A stretch of 16,270 nucleotides of DNA, from NCBI GenBank assembly GCA_900771065.1, contig CAAGMP010000261.1, positions 1 to 16,270 of the forward strand. Reading direction: 5' to 3'. Every line of letters starts with the position of its first letter. Position 1 is the first letter of the stretch. This stretch comes from an uncultured Acinetobacter sp. Lineage in GTDB: Bacteria > Pseudomonadota > Gammaproteobacteria > Pseudomonadales > Moraxellaceae. Both the position numbers and the translations under genes were made by a program. Below, in pieces: positions 13,322 to 16,270 of this stretch. The notes under the pieces are model-generated. The model saw only the letters and a program-made list of their open reading frames with translations. It was not told where the DNA came from and ran no database searches.

Positions 13322-14764
13322 TTGACAAATACGACTGGGGCTCAATCGGCAGCTAAACTGCAAAAAACGCTGGGACTTTGGCACATTATTATTATTGGTC
13401 TAGCTTATATTCAGCCCATGACCTTGTTCGATACGTTTGGCTTGGTTGCAGAAGAAAGCCATTCGCATGTTCCAACATCGTATATTATTGCTTTAATTGC
13501 AATTTTGTTCACTTCTATTAGTTATGGTCATATGATTCGCCGTTATCCATCATCGGGTTCGGCTTATACTTATTCACAAAAATCGATTCATCCGAATGTC
13601 GGTTTTATGGTGGGTTGGTCTTCTTGGCTAGACTATTTACTTTCACCTATGGTCAATATTATTTTAGCCATTATTTATTTAGAAGCCTTATTTCCAACGG
13701 TTAATCATTGGATTTGGGTTTTTGTTTTGACGGCAATCATGACCTTGGTCAATTTACGTGGAGCGCGTTTTGTCGCTAACTTTAACAGTTGGATTGTTTT
13801 TGTACAATTATTAGTCATTACGGTCTTTACAGGGTTGTTATTTCACAAACTGAATGCAGGTTTCAACGCCGATGGAACAATTGCAGCAAATGCACCTCAA
13901 TTATGGAGTTTAGAGCCTTTTTGGAATTCAATGACCTCTGTTGGTGCTTTAATTACAGGAGCAACTTTACTTTGTTTTTCTTTTACAGGTTTTGATTCTT
14001 TAAGCTCATTGGCAGAAGAAACTAAAGATACGAAAAAAACTTTACCGAAAGCAATTTTCTTAACAGCATTGTTTGCAGGGATTATTTTTATCGTTAGTAC
14101 TTACTTTATGCAGTTGTATTTTCCAAATAATCCAAGCAGTTACTTTACAGATATTGCTGCGACGCAACCTGATATTTTATTGGTAGGTAACGATTTATTT
14201 ACACCATTCCAATTACATATTTTTCAGTTGTTGTTCACGGTCACTTTCCAATCTTTGGTGTTGTCATTTGCAATTATTACGGTGATGGCTTCAGGCATTT
14301 CAGCACATGCGGGTGTTTCTCGTTTAATGTATGTCATGGGTCGTGATGGTGTCATCAATAAAAAGATTTTTGGTCATATTAGCCCAAAAAGCTTTACCCC
14401 TTCTTATAATATTTTAATTGTCGGTGCGGTTGCATTGACTGCGGGTTTTATGGACTTAGACATTGTCATTTCAATGATTAGTTTTGGTGCTTTAACCGCA
14501 TTCACTTTTGTCAATTTATCGGTGATTTCACGTTATGCTTTACGTGAAGGACGCTATAAAACTGTAAAAGATTTTTGTAGTTACGTTGTAATTCCGCTAT
14601 GTGGTTTTATTAGTATTTTTGCAATGTGGCTTGAAATTGAAGAAACGGCATTAAAATATGGTTTAACATGGGCAATGCTTGGTATTTTATATTTAGGTTA
14701 TAAAACCAAAGGATTTAAAAATCCTGCACCGCAACACAATGAATTTGACGATTCCATTCATTAA
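13322..14764 (+). CDS. puuP: Putrescine importer PuuP-like permease (APC superfamily), TTG start
   Basis: This is an inner-membrane amine/amino-acid importer of 480 residues with about 12 hydrophobic segments. Recalled E. coli PuuP (461 residues) aligns along nearly the whole length: GLAYIQPMTLFDTFGLV (26-42), RRYPSSGSAYTYSQKSI (73-89), VGFMVGWSSWLDYLLSPM (93-110), ITGATLLCFSFTGFDSLSSL and VSRLMYVMGRDGV. Tyr105 in LDY corresponds to Tyr110 of PuuP, reported as important for putrescine recognition. No other puu catabolic gene is present. The start is TTG: a TAA at 13307-13309 blocks any upstream start, the next Met (33) would remove the first helix, and AAGAGGA (13308-13314) lies 7 bases before the TTG. 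Another polyamine or amino acid substrate remains possible. Confidence 0.82.
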   Translation: MTNTTGAQSAAKLQKTLGLWHIIIIGLAYIQPMTLFDTFGLVAEESHSHVPTSYIIALIAILFTSISYGHMIRRYPSSGSAYTYSQKSIHPNVGFMVGWSSWLDYLLSPMVNIILAIIYLEALFPTVNHWIWVFVLTAIMTLVNLRGARFVANFNSWIVFVQLLVITVFTGLLFHKLNAGFNADGTIAANAPQLWSLEPFWNSMTSVGALITGATLLCFSFTGFDSLSSLAEETKDTKKTLPKAIFLTALFAGIIFIVSTYFMQLYFPNNPSSYFTDIAATQPDILLVGNDLFTPFQLHIFQLLFTVTFQSLVLSFAIITVMASGISAHAGVSRLMYVMGRDGVINKKIFGHISPKSFTPSYNILIVGAVALTAGFMDLDIVISMISFGALTAFTFVNLSVISRYALREGRYKTVKDFCSYVVIPLCGFISIFAMWLEIEETALKYGLTWAMLGILYLGYKTKGFKNPAPQHNEFDDSIH

Positions 14765-14768
14765 AAAA

Positions 14769-14793
14769 GAAGGCGCACAATGCGCCTTTTTTT
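14769..14793. terminator. Bidirectional intrinsic terminator between puuP-like gene and trmL
   Basis: AGGCGCA (14771-14777) and TGCGCCT (14781-14787) form a 7-bp GC-rich stem with a 3-base loop. Seven T follow on the + strand, and TTCTTTTTT follows on the - strand. The trmL stop codon overlaps its right edge. Confidence 0.9.
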
Positions 14794-15271
14794 ATCTTAG
14801 TGTCTGAAAACCTTGTTGACGCCATGCTTCATAAACAATGACAGCAGTCGCATTAGATAAGTTCAAACTACGTGAATTTTCTGCCATTGGTAAACGAATC
14901 CAATGTTGTTGAGGAAACATAAAACGCACCGACTCAGGTAAACCACGCGTTTCAGGACCCATCAACAAAGCAACAGGACGATTTAAATTCGAAGTATGTG
15001 GCGTTTGTGTGCCTTTGGTTGTCAATGGATAAATTGCATCCGTTGAAATGCCTTGTTGTGCTAAATCGGCTAAACAATCTTCAAATTGTTCCCAAATTTT
15101 CATATTGGCATATTCATGATAATCTAAACCTGCACGTTTCAATTTTTTATCATCTAATTCAAAACCTAATGGTTTGATTAAATGCAATTGTGCACCCGTG
15201 TTCGCACATAATCGAATAATATTTCCTGTGTTAGCGGGAATTTCGGGTTCATATAAAATGACGTGAATCAT
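14792..15271 (-). CDS. trmL: tRNA (cytidine/uridine(34)-2'-O)-methyltransferase TrmL
   Basis: TrmL is a SPOUT-fold (trefoil knot) enzyme that methylates the ribose of the wobble base in tRNA-Leu isoacceptors, acting as a dimer in the cytosol. The 159 residues cover the whole family length. The three SPOUT motifs are visible: EPEIPANTGNIIRLCANTG (8-26), the SAM-binding MGPETRGLP (about 104-112), and the C-terminal IRLPMAENSRSLNLSNA (about 124-140). LKRAGLDYHE (44-53) is also typical. It starts 12 bases after the cysG stop and is probably transcribed with it. The Shine-Dalgarno is weak (AGTAGAG region). Identification is secure by near-colinear similarity to recalled E. coli TrmL. Confidence 0.95.
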   Translation of the reverse strand: MIHVILYEPEIPANTGNIIRLCANTGAQLHLIKPLGFELDDKKLKRAGLDYHEYANMKIWEQFEDCLADLAQQGISTDAIYPLTTKGTQTPHTSNLNRPVALLMGPETRGLPESVRFMFPQQHWIRLPMAENSRSLNLSNATAVIVYEAWRQQGFQTLR

Positions 15272-15283
15272 GACTACTCTACT

Positions 15284-16270
15284 TTAAAATTGCCATTGCA
15301 ATTGTTCGCGTAAACGCACAACTTCACCAATAATCGTTAAAGTTGGCGCTTTAATTTGGTATTGCTGCACTTTGCTGGCAATATCACTTAATGTACCGAC
15401 CACCACTTGTTGTTCTGGTGTGGTCCCTTTTGAAATCAATGCCACAGGCATATCGCCACGTTGTCCATGTTCAATGAGTTTTTGACAAATCGTTTCTAAA
15501 CCAACTAACCCCATGTACAACACTAAGGTTTGATGTTCATAAACTAACTCATTCCACGGTAATTCAGGTGAACCTTCTTTTAAATGTCCCGTTAAAAAAC
15601 GCACACTTTGTGCATAATCACGATGGGTTAAAGGAATACCTGCATAAGCTGAACAGCCTGATGCCGCCGTAATACCTGGCACGACTTGGAATGCCACACC
15701 TGCTGCAAACAATTCTTGAATTTCTTCACCACCACGACCAAAAATAAAAGGATCACCACCTTTTAAGCGACAAACCCGTTTACCTTGTTGGGCATACTGT
15801 ACCAATAAGGCATTAATATTTTCTTGTGGAACAGCATGATTGGAACGTGCTTTACCAACATAAATTTTATCGGCATCACGACGGCATAAATCTAAAATCG
15901 GTGCTGAAACTAACCGATCATAAATCACCACATCGGCTTGTTGCATTAAACGTAATGCTTTTAAAGTCAATAATTCTGGATCGCCCGGTCCTGCACCAAC
16001 CAAATACACTTCACCTTTTGGCATTTGCCAAGCATTTAAAGCGGTTTCAATATAATGATCGGCTTGTTCATCATTACCATTAAAAACCAATTCTTTAAAT
16101 GGACTCGCGTACAACTCTTCCCAAAAAATACGACGCTGTTCAGGATTTGGAATTTTTTCTTTAACAAGACTGCGCCATTTTCCTGAAAATGCAGCTAAAT
16201 CGCCCAAACCTTGCGGTAAAATGGTTTCCAATTGGTTTCGAATTTGACGAGATAGCACAGGAGATGTGCC
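15284..16270 (-). CDS. cysG: Siroheme synthase CysG, C-terminal part with SUMT domain (5' end outside window)
   Basis: CysG makes siroheme from uroporphyrinogen III. The visible 328 residues hold the dimerisation region (about 1-80) and the complete uroporphyrinogen-III C-methyltransferase domain (about 86-324). GAGPGD is at fragment residues 92-97, KGGDPFIFGRGGEE at 170-183, and VPGITAASGCSAYAGIPLTHRD at about 197-218. The frame stays open to base 16270. The GTG at 16258 is the Val of the conserved GTSPVL motif and not a start; the serine there corresponds to the phosphoserine (Ser128) reported in Salmonella CysG. About 130 N-terminal residues, with the NAD-dependent dehydrogenase/ferrochelatase part, lie beyond the window (full length about 457). 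trmL follows after 12 bases. Its product siroheme is the cofactor of the CysI encoded at 4644-6287. Confidence 0.93.
   Translation of the reverse strand, partial: GTSPVLSRQIRNQLETILPQGLGDLAAFSGKWRSLVKEKIPNPEQRRIFWEELYASPFKELVFNGNDEQADHYIETALNAWQMPKGEVYLVGAGPGDPELLTLKALRLMQQADVVIYDRLVSAPILDLCRRDADKIYVGKARSNHAVPQENINALLVQYAQQGKRVCRLKGGDPFIFGRGGEEIQELFAAGVAFQVVPGITAASGCSAYAGIPLTHRDYAQSVRFLTGHLKEGSPELPWNELVYEHQTLVLYMGLVGLETICQKLIEHGQRGDMPVALISKGTTPEQQVVVGTLSDIASKVQQYQIKAPTLTIIGEVVRLREQLQWQF

Noticed and set aside
1..16270. CRISPR arrays, insertion sequences, phage or defence genes
   Set aside because: I saw no regularly spaced repeats, transposase or integrase motifs, terminal repeats with target duplications, or nuclease/toxin genes on either strand.

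Overview
The window is chromosomal DNA from a gamma-proteobacterium of the genus Acinetobacter. The clearest marker is the OmpA/Omp38-type porin at 2181-3260: its signal peptide, barrel and C-terminal domain match the Acinetobacter protein almost residue for residue. The AT-rich sequence, A/T-ending codons and the gene set (single-subunit-type sulfite reductase with a DUF934 partner, LysP, LipB, TrmL) agree with this. I see no transposase, phage gene, CRISPR array, tRNA or rRNA. Nothing in base or codon use marks a transferred island. This is mainly core genome.

Layout from left to right. The 3' part of rsmC (cut by the window start) is followed closely by lysP on the + strand. lysP converges on ompA (- strand) across a shared terminator. 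Next come a lone type IV pilin-like protein of the GspH/FimT class (+) and a convergent - strand pair, cysI and DUF934, whose reading frames overlap by 8 bases. A 555-base AT-rich gap rich in palindromes separates cysI from a divergent AraC-family regulator (+), which is followed by a small His-rich single-span membrane protein (+). Then comes a - strand pair of an uncharacterised Methyltransf_32-type methyltransferase and a GNAT acetyltransferase. The rest of the + strand carries a hemolysin III/PAQR membrane protein, lipB, an SCP2-like protein coupled to an iron-dependent alcohol dehydrogenase, and a PuuP-like putrescine importer with a TTG start. The window closes with trmL and the 3' two thirds of cysG (- strand, cut by the window end).

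Functional links: CysG makes siroheme, the cofactor of CysI, so both ends of the sulfite-reduction module are present although not adjacent. LysP and the PuuP-like protein are both APC-superfamily importers of cationic nitrogen compounds. RsmC and TrmL are RNA methyltransferases. The two edge genes have no stop codon between their first internal start-like codon and the window edge, so both are partial genes rather than short ones.

I found no convincing new multi-gene system. The best leads are small: a nested palindrome with a possible - strand terminator in the cysI/araC gap, a leader before the putrescine importer that could mask its ribosome binding site, a His-rich mini-membrane protein, the SCP2/alcohol dehydrogenase pair, and the methyltransferase/acetyltransferase pair.
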